DNA of 64,000 nucleotides from Heterohyrax brucei (Eukaryota; Chordata; Mammalia; Hyracoidea; Procaviidae), in assembly GCA_028571685.1 (NCBI GenBank), contig CM053143.1, positions 155,180,329 through 155,244,328 of the forward strand, read 5' to 3'. Positions 50,480-60,939 of the stretch are shown piece after piece. Every line of letters starts with the position of its first letter. The first letter of the stretch is position 1. A model generated the notes under the pieces. The model was not told the origin of the DNA, searched no databases, and worked only from the letters and a program-made list of their open reading frames with translations. The position numbers and the translations under genes were made by a program.

Positions 50480-50640
50480 CCCAGAAACTCACTGCTGTCT
50501 AGTTGATTCCAACTCATAATGACTGTATAGGACAGAGCAGAACTGCCCCTTTGAGTTTCCAACAAGCACCCGGCAGACCTAAACTGCTGACCTGTTGGTT
50601 GGCAGATGTAGCACTTAACCACTATGCCGGCTGAGTTTCC
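50480..50640 (-). repeat. AfroSINE, short form
   Basis: GAAACTCACTGCTGTCTAGT, GTATAGGACAGAGCAGAACT, GCCGGCTGAGTTTCC. Confidence 0.88.
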
Positions 50641-50773
50641 TAAGGGAAAGTAGCCACATAAATTATTTGGAATCCTTCCATTTGGGAGATTCATCTCTTC
50701 TCTCCATTCATCTACTTATTCAATCACTTATTCATATAAGCGTGGATTCATTGGCAATACTTTGTACCTTGGG

Positions 50774-50892
50774 TTGTTGTTATGGATGCTGATAGGTGTC
50801 CTGGAGTTGATTCTGACTTATAGTGACTCCGTGTGACAAAGTAGACCTACTCTGTAGGGTTTTCTAGGCTATAGTCTCTGCAGTAATAGATG
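50774..50892 (-). repeat. AfroSINE 3' part
   Basis: GGTGTCCTGGAGTTGATTCT, CTTATAGTGACTCCGTGTGA, GCTATAGTCTCTGCAGTAAT. The head is missing. Confidence 0.78.
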
Positions 50893-51227
50893 TTAGAATC
50901 CAGCACTACTTTATTTTTGCTCAAAGTGTTCCATTTCTGGTCGTCAGGAGCTCTTTCAGTTGACTTCTGTAACTTTTTGATGTGCTCCTTAATTGTGGTC
51001 TTTATATTTTTATTTCTTAAAGCATTTCTTTACTTTTTGGCACTAGAAGATGTTCTAGGCTTGTTTAACATGTTTAGTCCCTCATCCAGGAATCAGCCAT
51101 TTCTCTGAGGAGGCCTGGTTCCTTTCACTGAAGAATGGCATTAGATAGAAACCAAGTTCCGGTTGCTAAGGGTGTACTCTCTGCTACTGGGTGTCACTGC
51201 TCTTACGTCCTCTCAGATGCCAGACAG
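50893..51227. other. No recognisable feature
   Basis: T-rich. A 72-codon hydrophobic frame (50,890-51,108) has no motif. Confidence 0.5.
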
Positions 51228-51487
51228 ACATTGTACAGGTTATCCAACAGGCAAGGTAAGCATCTATAGTGAACAGCTTCACATTTGTCACGACATTCAA
51301 AGATTCTGCTTCTAGGTAAGGCTGGCATCTGTCCCTCTCCCAACCCCCCAGCACTTTCCCACAGAGGTCAAGTCTCTTTTCAGAGTTATGATCCTTGATG
51401 GGACAGATGACCGAGCAGGGAAGGTAAGCATGTACTTGTGCTTACTTACTGATTTGTAGTGAAAAATTCTACCACATCAATACACAC
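51228..51487. repeat. Palindromic dispersed repeat, copy B (right side cut by an AfroSINE)
   Basis: GGCAAGGTAAGCATCTATAG, GTCTCTTTTCAGAGTTATGA, AGGGAAGGTAAGCATGTACT, GTGCTTACTTACTGATTTGT, AAATTCTACCACATCAAT. It carries the left arm to the palindrome centre. The SINE at 51,488 stands where the right arm should be. Confidence 0.65.
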
Positions 51488-51613
51488 TAAACCCAAACTC
51501 ACTGCCTCTGAGTTGATTCTGATTCATACGTACCCTACAGGACAGAGGTGAACTGACAGGGTTTCTAAGGAGCAGCTGGTGGATTTGAACGCTTGATCTT
51601 TTGGTTAGGGCTC
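51488..51613 (-). repeat. AfroSINE, shortened, in palindromic repeat copy B
   Basis: ACCCAAACTCACTGCCTCTG, CTACAGGACAGAGGTGAACT, TTGATCTTTTGGTTAGGGCT. Confidence 0.82.
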
Positions 51614-52399
51614 TGTGTACATACACACATCTATAAGCATTTCTATTTGTAGCCATTTGTATTTACGTTAACCTAAACATCTGTTTATACTTATTTCCCC
51701 AACTCTAATCCATCATCACACAATTCTTGCTAGTTTCCTCTTCTTGATTATTTGTGAATACCCATTAGAATAGCGAGAAGCCATCCATTTGTTTAACTGT
51801 TCAGTTTCATGCATATCAGAATGGTAACCTGTACCTCTGTGGGAAACAACTCTATCAACTAGAGTACAGTTCTTACATACAGTTTTGTTTGCCTTTAGTC
51901 TTACAGACCCCCACTTATGTCCAGGGTTTACTTAGCTCATCACCTTTTTCTCCTACCCATGGCAGTGAAGTTGTTTCATACAATCGCAATGCAGGTAGAC
52001 ACTTTGGTCACAGTCTGCATTCCATCCTGGGAGACTGCAGTTTCCTAAATTATGATTTTTTAATTTGCATGCATTAAACTTCACTCCTTGGGAGTTACCA
52101 AATGCATGGTGTCATTTATTCACTGTTACAGTATAGAAGAATGGTTTAACTGTCCTAAAGAAAAAAAAAACCATTCAGCCTTCTAGTCAATTGCCCCTCC
52201 AAACCCATGAAAACCACTGCTTTGAAGCTAGATTTTTGGCCAAAGAGTGCAAGGTGAGAGGTGTCAAAATGTGGAATCCAGCTTCACAGTGGATGCAGAG
52301 AGAAACAAAGGGCATCATTCATAGCCCAGAGATAGATGAACCACTGTTATTGTCATTTGGGCTCAGAAACAGAGTTGATCCACTTCTTGGTGGCACAGG
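51614..52399. other. No nameable feature; possibly an old repeat
   Basis: TTCTTGATTATTTGTGAATA and neighbours look like weathered retroposon sequence, but I cannot assign it. Confidence 0.35.
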
Positions 52400-52558
52400 A
52401 GCCCTGGTAGAGCAGTGGCTAAGTGCCCGGCTGCTCAGTGAAGGGCTAATGGCTTAAACCCACCAGATGCTCTGCAGAAAAAAGATGTGCCCTAAGAGGG
52501 CAGTTCTGCTCTGTTCTATAGGGTCACTGTAAGTCAGAACCAACTCAACAACAACAGC
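52400..52558 (+). repeat. AfroSINE, long form, with RTE-like CAACAACAAC end
   Basis: GGAGCCCTGGTAGAGCAGTG head, GCAGAAAAAAGATGTGCCCT centre, AGTCAGAACCAACTCAACAA tail. Confidence 0.88.
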
Positions 52559-52606
52559 TTTATTCTTGGACAGTCATGTTATTTTTATTGAGTACTTAAT
52601 GGTACA

Positions 52607-52786
52607 GGAAATTCTGGTGGTTTAGTGGTTAAGTGCTACATCAGCAAACCAAAAGGTCAGCAGTTCAAATGTTCCAGGCACTCCTTGGAAACTCTGTGGG
52701 GCAGCTGTACTCTGTCCTATAGGGTTGCTATGAGTCAAAATCAACTCAATGGCAATGAGTTTGGTTTCTTTTTTTTTTTTTTTTTC
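52607..52786 (+). repeat. AfroSINE, short form, with long T-rich tail
   Basis: AAATTCTGGTGGTTTAGTGG, AAAGGTCAGCAGTTCAAATG, AGGGTTGCTATGAGTCAAAA, then about 17 T. Confidence 0.9.
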
Positions 52787-52794
52787 ATAATAGG

Positions 52795-53170
52795 TGTTAC
52801 GCAGGGGCAGATTACCAATAGACAAGGTAAGCACAGTGCTTACCTTGCTTAGCAGATCATCTGTTGTGAAAAGTTTCACATTTTTGCAACAGATCAGAGG
52901 TTCTACTTGTAGGTATGGCTAGCACCTGTTTCTCTCCCAACTCCCTAGTACCTTCCTACAGAGTCAAAGCCTCTTTTCAAATTTACAGTCCCTGACAGGG
53001 ACAGATTACCCACTATGCAAAGTAAGTAGAGGCTTGCTTGTGCTTTCTTCCTAATCTGTAGTAAGCAATTTCATACCAATGTGGTGAAGCCCGTATGTAT
53101 TGCTCACTGTAGATTAGTTGAGTAAGCACAAATAAGTCTATGCTTACCTTGCTTCCTGGGCAATTCTCCC
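52795..53170. repeat. Palindromic dispersed repeat, copy C (most complete)
   Basis: Contains a small hairpin at 52,823-52,847 (CAAGGTAAGCA, loop CAG, TGCTTACCTTG), the family blocks CCTCTTTTCAAATTTACAGT, and a large inverted pair: left arm about 52,998-53,069 (GCAAAGTAAGTA, CTAATCTGTAGTAAGCAAT), loop of about 29 bp, right arm about 53,099-53,168 (ATTGCTCACTGTAGATTAGT, ATGCTTACCTTGC). Confidence 0.7.
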
Positions 53171-54289
53171 TTGGTGCCAGGTGCTAAGAAGGCAATGATG
53201 AAACAGAGAGGGCTTCTGTCCTTGTAGAACATGTACCTGAAGTGAATTAGTAAACTGGCAAGAAAGTAGGGGAGAGTATGCTGCTTACTCAGCTAATTAA
53301 AAATATAGCCAATATCTTCCACAGCAGCTTTATGAGTTATTTCCTGATCAGGACTCTAAAAGAAGTTAAGAAATGCTTTATAATGGTAATAATATCCTGG
53401 GATGAAAAGGCACTCAAAATTGACCTCAAATCTAAAAAGCTCAGACCTGGATACATCTGCCACTGTGAAGCCTGGCTGTATCTGCAAACTGGACACTCAG
53501 CCTTAGACTGTCTTACAAGGTGGACCGCGTCTCTCACCTCTCTCACTGACTAGAACAGCTGCCTGAAGCCAAGCCATTGCTGGACAGAAGAACTAGCCAA
53601 TACTAGGACTTTTCTTGTTGTCTGCAGAGGAAAGGTAAAATGCACACCTGAGATCAGTAGCTCAGATGCCTGGTCCTGTGGCATACCAGCTAGGGTCACC
53701 CATGCGCTGGTGTTTCCAGTGCAGCATTACAAAGGGAAGAACAGAAGGAAGGTCCTCCCACCACTCTAACACAACAGTCTACTGCGGGAAAAACACCACT
53801 GCCACCTTTTCCAAGGCCCAGTGGAGGGCCATAAGCCCATGCTGGTTCTGCGGTTCTCTCTGCGGGTTGCACTCAGTCCTGCTTCCCGAACTCCTGTTGG
53901 GAACGGTAAGCTGTGGCTCAGGCATGGGTTGCTAGGGTTTCGCCACAGAAGGGAAATGTCTAACCTTTCCTAACTGGGGACATTTCGATTGCCTGGAACA
54001 AGAGGGATCTCTTTAGTTTTTTGTTTATTTTTTTAGTAAAGAGACTCCAATATGTTGCCAGGTCTACCTGTTCCACTTATCAGCTCCCAGTCACTAGTGT
54101 TTGCTGAGATTTGTCTGAACTCTCCGAAGGTCAGCCCAGGTAGGACCAGATAATGGGCACTTTCTCTGGTGGATGATACTGTAATGAAGCAGACACAAAC
54201 CCCCCTTCTGGGATCAGAGGGCCTTCCAAGGGGTCACAGGACACATGCATGAATGGTTTTTGTTTCATATCATTAAATCAGAAGGGGTA
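53171..54289. other. Unrecognised kilobase
   Basis: A short L2-like trace may lie at 53,175-53,245. Plus-strand frames at 53,278-53,553 (91 codons) and 53,666-53,935 (89 codons, Cys-rich end) show no family motif. No clear repeat is visible, so this is one of the longer possibly unique segments. Confidence 0.4.
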
Positions 54290-54455
54290 GCACAGCACAG
54301 CACTGATGGGTATGGATTCTGAACCCTCTCTCTGCCATTTAGTGGCAGTGTGACCCTGTACAAGTCACTATACTTCACTGTGCCTCACGTTTCTTGTCTG
54401 CAAAGCAGGGATAACGGGGGCACCTTGTGATAGTTTGGGGGAAGTATTAAATAAC
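54290..54455 (+). repeat. MIR SINE
   Basis: CATTTAGTGGCAGTGTGACC, TGTACAAGTCACTATACTTC, GCCTCACGTTTCTTGTCTGC, GGGGGAAGTATTAAATAAC: a clear MIR order. Confidence 0.8.
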
Positions 54456-54477
54456 TTCAGCCATGTGAAGTAGCTAA

Positions 54478-54623
54478 TCCACCGACTACCACTGAGTCGT
54501 AGCAATCCTATAGGACAGAATAGAATTGCCCCACGGAACTTCCAAGGAGCACCTGGCAGTTTCAAACTGCTGACCTCTTGGGTAGCAGACATAGCACTTA
54601 ACCACAACACCACCAGGGTTTCC
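54478..54623 (-). repeat. AfroSINE, short form
   Basis: CCGACTACCACTGAGTCGTA, CTATAGGACAGAATAGAATT, CACCACCAGGGTTTCC. Confidence 0.9.
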
Positions 54624-54699
54624 TGTGAAATAGCTAGAACTCTACAACTATGTAACCTGTGCATTGCAAAACCTCAAAAAAGTCAGCAGTTATTACTAC

Positions 54700-54885
54700 T
54701 TGTTCACTACATACCAAGCTAAGTGCTTTACATTTTACATGACAATCAATGATGTCATAAACTGGATGACGTAGATGTCATTATCATCTACCGTTTACAG
54801 GGTAAAGAGAAGCTTAGAGAAGTTAAGTAACTTGCCCAAAGGCATATAGCAAATGGTAGAGCCAGGAAGGTGACTCTAAAATCCT
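54700..54885 (-). repeat. MIR SINE
   Basis: CCAAGCTAAGTGCTTTACAT, GTAAAGAGAAGCTTAGAGAA, GTTAAGTAACTTGCCCAAAG. Confidence 0.78.
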
Positions 54886-55720
54886 TGTCCTCAACTATTC
54901 CATAAAAATAGATACTAATGTTTTGTGGAAACCAAGGCTCATTGATGCTGGAATTTGTCTTATCAGAAAATGTCAGTGGAAGGTTCTCATGCAACTCTAC
55001 ACAGTTGCCATCTTAGCTAAGAACAGTTTAAGACACCAATGGTTTTACAAACCATTCTGGTCTTGAAGAGACTAAAATAAATTTTTAAAAAAGTGTATTT
55101 ATGATTGATAAATACAGTAATTTTATATAAATATTCTGAGTACTTTCTGAGTTGAACATAGAAAATCTTTGCATATTTGGCCATATTTATTCATTGTAAA
55201 AAACATATGAAATGAAAATTATTGTTATCTTTATTTTCTACATAAGGGAATGGAGGTTTAGAGTTCAGCACCTGGTTCATTAACTGCTCTTGAAACTGGG
55301 GGTTTTTATGTCATGTTTTCAAAAGGGAGATTGAAGTAGGCAGTCAGGACTAATTCTTCACCCATTTTTTATGAGTAATTCTTTACCTGTTTTTCTTAAA
55401 ATTCCTTACTTCTTAACATTACCTGGCTCAGGCAAGAAATCATACATTAATTTATAGAAGCCACTGAGATACAACCTTTATAGCCTTTGCAGCTTTGTCT
55501 TAGGAACATTAAACAAGTGGAGGTGCCAGTTTGACATCCCCTGGCTCAGATGACAACTGGGAGCCTCCGGACCTCAGTTCCTGATGCATATTCCTCCTGG
55601 CCTTCCCCTAGATGGATGTCCCCCTGTCCCTGCCAACTACCCAAACTGTCCCTGACACCTGCACCTGACCTACATGTAGCATCTCCCTTTAAAAACTCCA
55701 ACCTTACCTGATAATTTTGG
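54886..55720. other. No recognisable feature; may include the left part of an LTR-like repeat
   Basis: AT-rich to 55,500. From about 55,500 it could belong to the repeat that is certain from 55,721. Confidence 0.35.
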
Positions 55721-55945
55721 ACAGGCTTTGAAGACAAAAATGGTACCGGGCTACTGTGTTGCCAGCAGTGCAGAAATAAAAACTTTTGATTACTTACCCA
55801 AGTTCCTGTCTCAAAGATTGGATTCACAGCAGATAGCATGAACCAGGAAATTTGTCTGGTAACCTTCTGATCCCAAACTGGTCCAGCTACCATGGCCTTG
55901 TGCTTTGACATCACAGAATCCCCAAAAGTGCCTCAGCTTGCCTAG
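55721..55945 (+). repeat. Unnamed repeat, possibly LTR-derived; inverted partner at 57,704-57,912
   Basis: GTTGCCAGCAGTGCAGAAAT, AATAAAAACTTTTGATTACT, AGATTGGATTCACAGCAGAT, CATGGCCTTGTGCTTTGACA, TCCCCAAAAGTGCCTCAGCT. The other copy carries the same blocks in reverse. AATAAAAAC followed by ~60 bp resembles the R-U5 part of a retroviral LTR, but neither edge is defined. Confidence 0.5.
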
Positions 55946-55976
55946 ATGTGTAATGAGGTAAAAAGCACAGAGAGTT

Positions 55977-55990
55977 CAGATCTAAATGTT
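55977..55990. repeat. 14-bp target duplication of a short L1, left copy
   Basis: CAGATCTAAATGTT, repeated exactly at 56,121-56,134. Confidence 0.95.
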
Positions 55991-56120
55991 TTTATTTTAT
56001 TTCATTTTATTTAATATGACAGTGAAAATGTACATTCCCGTATAAATTTACATGCCCACCTATATGCAGCTTCCACTGCTCTCCCTGTCCGGTGGCAGCA
56101 CACTATTCCTCTCTGCTCCA
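55991..56120 (-). mobile_element. Severely 5'-truncated L1 (130 bp) with perfect target duplication
   Basis: Starts with a TTTATTTTATTTCATTTTAT A-rich tail (reversed), then GTGAAAATGTACATTCCCG, TGCCCACCTATATGCAGCTT, CCACTGCTCTCCCTGTCCGG. It is nearly identical to 2,925-3,030, the 3' end of the full L1, apart from GGTGGCAGC for GGTGACTGC. Confidence 0.95.
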
Positions 56121-56134
56121 CAGATCTAAATGTT
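56121..56134. repeat. 14-bp target duplication, right copy
   Basis: CAGATCTAAATGTT, identical to 55,977-55,990. Confidence 0.95.
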
Positions 56135-56289
56135 AAGTCAAGAAGTCTAGATGCATCTAAGAGAAGGATAAAGCTTGTAGCCTTCGTATACTCTAAACCA
56201 GACACTAGGACTGCAGCAGTATTCTCTAAGAGGACTTGATGTATTTCTTAGCGATGCAGGGAAGGAAAACAACGAGTGTTTATGTTAAT

Positions 56290-56294
56290 GTAGG
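56290..56294. repeat. 5-bp target duplication of an ERVL-like LTR, left copy
   Basis: GTAGG, repeated at 56,840-56,844. Confidence 0.8.
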
Positions 56295-56839
56295 TGTCTT
56301 AGGCTGATTTTTCTAAGGAGGAAAAACCAGTAACATGTATGTACAAGGTAAGATTTATATATATCAAGTATGAGGAAATACATATATACATATGTATATA
56401 GGAAACAGCTCACGCAATTGCAGAAGCTGAATGTCCCAAGTCCTGGCACAAGCCTCACACGGCCACGGGAGCTGCTGAACCCAAGGTCAGCAGGTCAGAT
56501 GCCAGAGTTCTAGATCACCAGTTGCGTAGGTCAGCTGACTCCAAGCTGGTGATGAGATGGAGCTGCAGAGGCTGGCAAACCCAGGATCGGCAGGTCAGGG
56601 AACAGGACTCTGAAGCGCTAGCTGTAGGGGTTGATGAATCCAGTAGCTAATAGTTCAAGTCCAGGAACCAGACGTGAAAAGTGAGCAAGAGCTGCTGGCT
56701 AGTGAATAGACCAGCAGCAGGTGGTGGAAGGTGGAGAGAAGAGAGCTGAGGGGTCGGAAGTCACCACAGGCCACATCCTGCCGCTTAATAGGGCAGCCAA
56801 ACATGGAGTAGCCAAGTTGACATAATCCTGACCATCACA
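56295..56839 (-). mobile_element. ERVL-like solo LTR with intact ends (family of 189-671)
   Basis: 545 bp, starting TGTCTTAGGCTGATTTTTCT and ending CCTGACCATCACA, between exact GTAGG repeats. Internal landmarks are GGAAACAGCTCACGCAATTG, GGTCAGCAGGTCAGATGCCA and TAGCCAAGTTGACATAATCC. It includes a short TATATATA-type stretch near 56,356-56,400. Confidence 0.85.
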
Positions 56840-56844
56840 GTAGG

Positions 56845-57285
56845 TAATTTACCAAAGATACCTGTTTGACAACCAGTATGTATTATTTTGAATATTATTC
56901 TGACAGGAGTCAGATCCGACTTGACTGCACTTGGCTGTTCTTACAGCAGAAAAAGGAAGGAAATAATCTATCTCAAATGCCTGCTATATTTTCAGTTATC
57001 TTTGTGTGGAGGTGTGATTTTTTAAAATTTATTGTCTCCTTACATATTTTTTGTATTTTCCAAACTCAGCATGTATTACTTTTACCATAAGAAAAAAAAA
57101 GTTAAGCTATGCTAAATTGCATTTAATTAGGCAGTTACACATTCTGGCCTGCTTGTAATATTTTACATAGGTGCTTTCAGTTTCATCATCATAAGTGCCT
57201 CACATCTACTGACAGGGCATCTTTCTTCTGAGACAGTTTACTACCACCGAGTTAGATCTCAGGAGAGCACTGTCTTACCCAGCTG
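56845..57285. other. No recognisable feature
   Basis: AT-rich, unique-looking. Confidence 0.5.
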
Positions 57286-57702
57286 TTGTTGTTATTGGGT
57301 TCTGCTGAGTCAGTTCCGACTCATAGTGACCCTGTGAACAACAGAAAGAAACGCTGCTTGGTCTTGTGCCACGCCCACAATCATTTTTATGCTTAAGCCC
57401 ATTGTTGCAGCCACAGCGTCAATCCATCTCATCGAAGGGCTTCCTCTTTTCCGCTGACCCCCCACCCTACCAAGCATGATGTGCTTCTCAAGGGGCTGAT
57501 CTTTCCTGACAACATGTCCAGAGTATGTAAGACACAGTTTCGCCATCTTTGCTCCCAAGGAGCACTCTGGTTGTACTTCTTCCAGGACAGATCTGTTTTG
57601 TTCTTTTGGTGATCCATGGTACATGCAACATTCTTCCCCAACACCACGGTTTAACGGCATCAGTTCTTCTGCCTTCTTTGTTCATTGTCCAAAGCTTATT
57701 CA
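57286..57702 (-). mobile_element. RTE/BovB-like LINE 3' end with reverse-transcriptase C-terminus
   Basis: Minus-strand translation gives WTMNKEGRRTDA, CWGRMLHVPW (one frame) and YSGHVVRKDQPLEKHIMLGR, GQRKRGSPSMRWIDAVAATM (another), so at least one frameshift. The 3' end (plus strand TTGTTGTTATTGGGTTCTGC) is at the left. The element is truncated directly against the repeat at 57,704. Confidence 0.87.
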
Positions 57703-57703
57703 G

Positions 57704-57912
57704 CTCTTTGAGGGCAAGTTGAAGCACTTTTGGGGATGCTGTGATGTCAAAGCACAAGGTCATGGTAGTTGGACCGTTTGGATCAGAATGTTACAGGACA
57801 AATCTCCTGGTTCGGGCTATCTGCTGTGAATCCAATCTTGGGTAAGTTTTTGTTTCTGCACTGCTGGCAACACAGGGGACAGGTAGCATTTTTGTCCTCG
57901 AAGAGGACAAAG
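57704..57912 (-). repeat. Unnamed repeat, inverted partner of 55,721-55,945
   Basis: GAAGCACTTTTGGGGATGCT, GATGTCAAAGCACAAGGTCA, CTGCTGTGAATCCAATCTTG, TTTCTGCACTGCTGGCAACA: the same blocks as 55,721-55,945 in reverse complement, with the AATAAAAAC region shortened. Confidence 0.6.
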
Positions 57913-57929
57913 AGTCAATTCTTACTCAT

Positions 57930-58420
57930 TGTCTTACTCAGCTAGTGCTCCTTTAACACAACTGGATGGCTTTAAAAAGAGAAATTTTATTTTGTCTCAG
58001 TCCAGTAGGCTAAAAGTCCAAATTCAGGGTGTCAGCTGGGGAAGGCTTTCTATGCTGGCTGTGGTTAAACACCTTTGTTGTCAATCCTCCCCTGGACTGG
58101 GGGCTTCTGAGGCACAGGGACTCTGGTCCTCTCCGAAGGACACGTTCAGCTCCTGACACTGCTTTCTTTCTTGATGGTATGAGGTGCCCAAATCTCCCTT
58201 TGTCTCCTTTTTCTTCATATCTCAAGAGTCTGCCCTAAGGCACAATAGAATTCTGCACATTGAGTTCTGCTCCACCAACACAACTGCTGCCCATCGTCCC
58301 TTATTAACATCATAGGGGAAAGGTTTAACAACATAAAAGAGCATTGCACAATAGCCAGCCAAACCAACACTCACATTTCTACACGTATTTTTTTGGAGGA
58401 ACACAGTTCAATCCACGACA
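57930..58420 (-). mobile_element. MaLR-like solo LTR
   Basis: Starts TGTCTTACTCAGCTAGTGCT and ends TTCAATCCACGACA. Landmarks are TGGATGGCTTTAAAAAGAGA and TTGATGGTATGAGGTGCCCA. The 5-bp flanks CTCAT and AATAC do not match, so the duplication is lost or the locus is rearranged. Confidence 0.82.
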
Positions 58421-59420
58421 AATACTTGTAGGTGGCATTTTTGCATGTCTCTGAGAGCTGAGTAGAACTGAGGATGGAAAGGCTGGCAAATTTTCAACCT
58501 ATTTGAAACTTCTGAAACATGAGCTGTGGAGATCTTTCAAGGCTAAGTAGACAGTACAAGAAATGGGATAAGTCCCAAAGTGTCCCAAGTTCTGGTTGAA
58601 TAAGCAGAAGTCTGGACACAGCATCCATAATGTCAATATTAGTGTAAAATGATTACTCAGAGGCAGACAATGAGCAGCTGACCACATCTGCCGTCTGATA
58701 TGTGACCTTTATGCAAGAAATGATTGGAACTCAAATGCAAGTGGAAAGAAATGCTTAAACGTATTTTTCTGGCTTCTACTAAGTGATTGATTTATTTGTA
58801 GGAAAAAACACACTAATTTAATTGTGGTTAGCATGGTGAATCTAAGATCTCCACTGTATCTAGATTAAAATATATTGTTAAGAAATCAATATATCTAATA
58901 GAGATACGTTGTATTAATATTACAAATGTTTTCTCTGTGACCATGGCATTTTAAAAATAGATAAAAAATTTAATTTTTCTTTCCTGATTTAGTAAAGAAA
59001 CTAAGGATTATTCATTTGAGTTGACTGGCGTAGTTTTTGCTTCAACTTAATTATATTTGTTATCATTATCCAAGTCCTCTGGAAATCTTTTTATTGAGTT
59101 AAACAGCCTATATTACAATTTAACATAGACAAGTACAGTTTATATAGGTAAAAGTAATTTTCATAATTGTTTGATTTGATAATATTCATCCACAGATCCA
59201 TTTAATTCTGAACAGTATATGTTAAACTTACTTAAAGTTATTTTTCCTATTTTGTAAAACTTAAAAGTAGATCACTGTATTTCCATAAATAAAATGTTTG
59301 CTATGATTACAGTGTATGCAAATTTTGCTAAAACTGGGGTTTTGTGCCTATCCTCAAGTAGTGCATTTTTTTAAAGAGATTATGTGTATACTGTTATGAA
59401 TGAGCAGAGAAAGGTACCCA
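58421..59420. other. AT-rich unique-looking kilobase
   Basis: No repeat or gene recognised. Strongly AT-rich from 58,790. Confidence 0.5.
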
Positions 59421-59423
59421 TAT

Positions 59424-59800
59424 TCAAGAGTCACAGAGAACTGCCAAGCGCCATACATGCAATTTTGAATCAAGTGCATTTTTATGATTCAAGTCAAGTG
59501 CATTCAATAACTCAGCATTTCCCCTTGTTTTATTGACTGCAATCTCTTTATCAGTGTGACTTGGCTCCCAGGGGTCTCCCCTATCAATAATTGGCACTGG
59601 AAGGGGGTAAGATGATCTACGACATGCAGATGGTTCCATTCTAGCAATTTTATGACACAGTTGCAGTAACTACTAGAACCAGTAACTACTGCACCATCAG
59701 CAGCACCAGAGGTCCCCTTGATAATCTTGAAATACTGAATTATCAGAGTGTCTGCATTCCTCAAATGGAGAGCTAGAGAAAAGATCATTGGTGTCTGGCA
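59424..59800 (-). other. Unrecognised stretch with two overlapping protein-like frames
   Basis: Minus-strand frame 59,788-59,504 (94 codons) reads ...LRNADTLIIQYFKIIKGTSG... and LLEWNHLHVVDHLTPFQCQL. A second frame, 59,639-59,424 (71 codons), reads IIDRGDPWEPSHTDKEIAVN. The second looks more protein-like past the overlap, as expected if one old frame was shifted. It could be a processed pseudogene, an endogenous-retrovirus remnant or chance. I do not recognise the family. Confidence 0.25.
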
Positions 59801-59847
59801 GGCATCCTGACGAAATGAGCCTACTCACTTTACAGTAAAAAAAGAAA

Positions 59848-59997
59848 GAAAACATTGCCACTGAGTTGATTCCGACTCATAGCTACATTATAGGACAGAG
59901 TAGAACTGCCCAGTAGTTTCCAGGGAGTACCTGGTGGATTCAAACTGCTGACATTTTGGTTAGCAGCTATAGAACTTAACTACTACACCACCAGGGT
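59848..59997 (-). repeat. AfroSINE, short form
   Basis: AAAGAAAGAAAACATTGCCA, CATTATAGGACAGAGTAGAA, CTACACCACCAGGG. Confidence 0.9.
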
Positions 59998-60930
59998 AGC
60001 TTTCACAAATCCATAGGCAAGCGACATCGCTACTGATCAGGCCTGAGGTGCAAATCACAGTGAGGAACAATGATCCTAATTATGCTCTGTCACGAGAGTA
60101 GGGCTTTTGGAATACATACATCCTGTAAATTGTCTTTGATTCCTGTCGCTGACCCAAAGATGTCATGCTCTTGGTTTAAACTTTGGGTGGGTGATTGGCT
60201 ACCCATTCCCCTCTCCACTGGAACGGTCCGTTTCTTAACTTCACATTGCAGTACTGAAATTTTCCGATGATTATAGTTTTTTAGATGGCAACTGAGAGCT
60301 GGAGACTCAAGAGTTTTGAGCCTTGGGTTTGAGTGTAAGTAGCTTTGACTGGACTGGAATCTTTAATAGGAAGCTTTCTCCAGACTTTTTTACCATTGAA
60401 ACGGAAGTGCTTCCAACTTTTTGGTGTTGGCAGAGAAAAATAATAAGAACAATTTGTCTTGTAAACTTGAGATAATCATCCAAAGATGTCATGGTTAATG
60501 TAATATTACTACCAGCATGTTACTATGATTCTGGATGTACTTCAAACACAAGGTATTTCCTGCCTCAGGATTAAGCAGAAATTTAAAACCAAGGTTAATA
60601 CTTTGATAGCAGTGTCTGCAGTCATCTTAGCCATTATAACTAATACTTCCCCTACTTCCCTTGAACTACTCTGTTCTATATTAGTGGTAAAGACTATTCC
60701 TTGAAATCATCAACCTCTTTGTTCTCCAATTCTTTATCTAGTCCTTATCTATTCTCTTCCTAAACAATACCAACACTGAAACAGATTCGGGGCTTCTATT
60801 TTTCCCTTAGCTCGCCTTCATCTCTTTTAGATGTTATGGTTTGCTCATGGAATATGTGTATCGAGCTCTCTGATCCTGTGGCCATCAAAATACACACAGT
60901 GTGTTCCTGTCCCACCCCACCCCCATCCCC
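59998..60930. other. No recognisable feature
   Basis: Unique-looking. A C-rich patch (CCCACCCCACCCCCATCCCC) lies near 60,912-60,932. Confidence 0.5.
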
Positions 60931-60939
60931 AAGCCCCTC

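Noticed and set aside
55546-55914. Minus-strand frame of 122 codons
   Set aside because: Runs through the unnamed LTR-like repeat, and the inverted copy at 57.7 kb has stops in the same frame.
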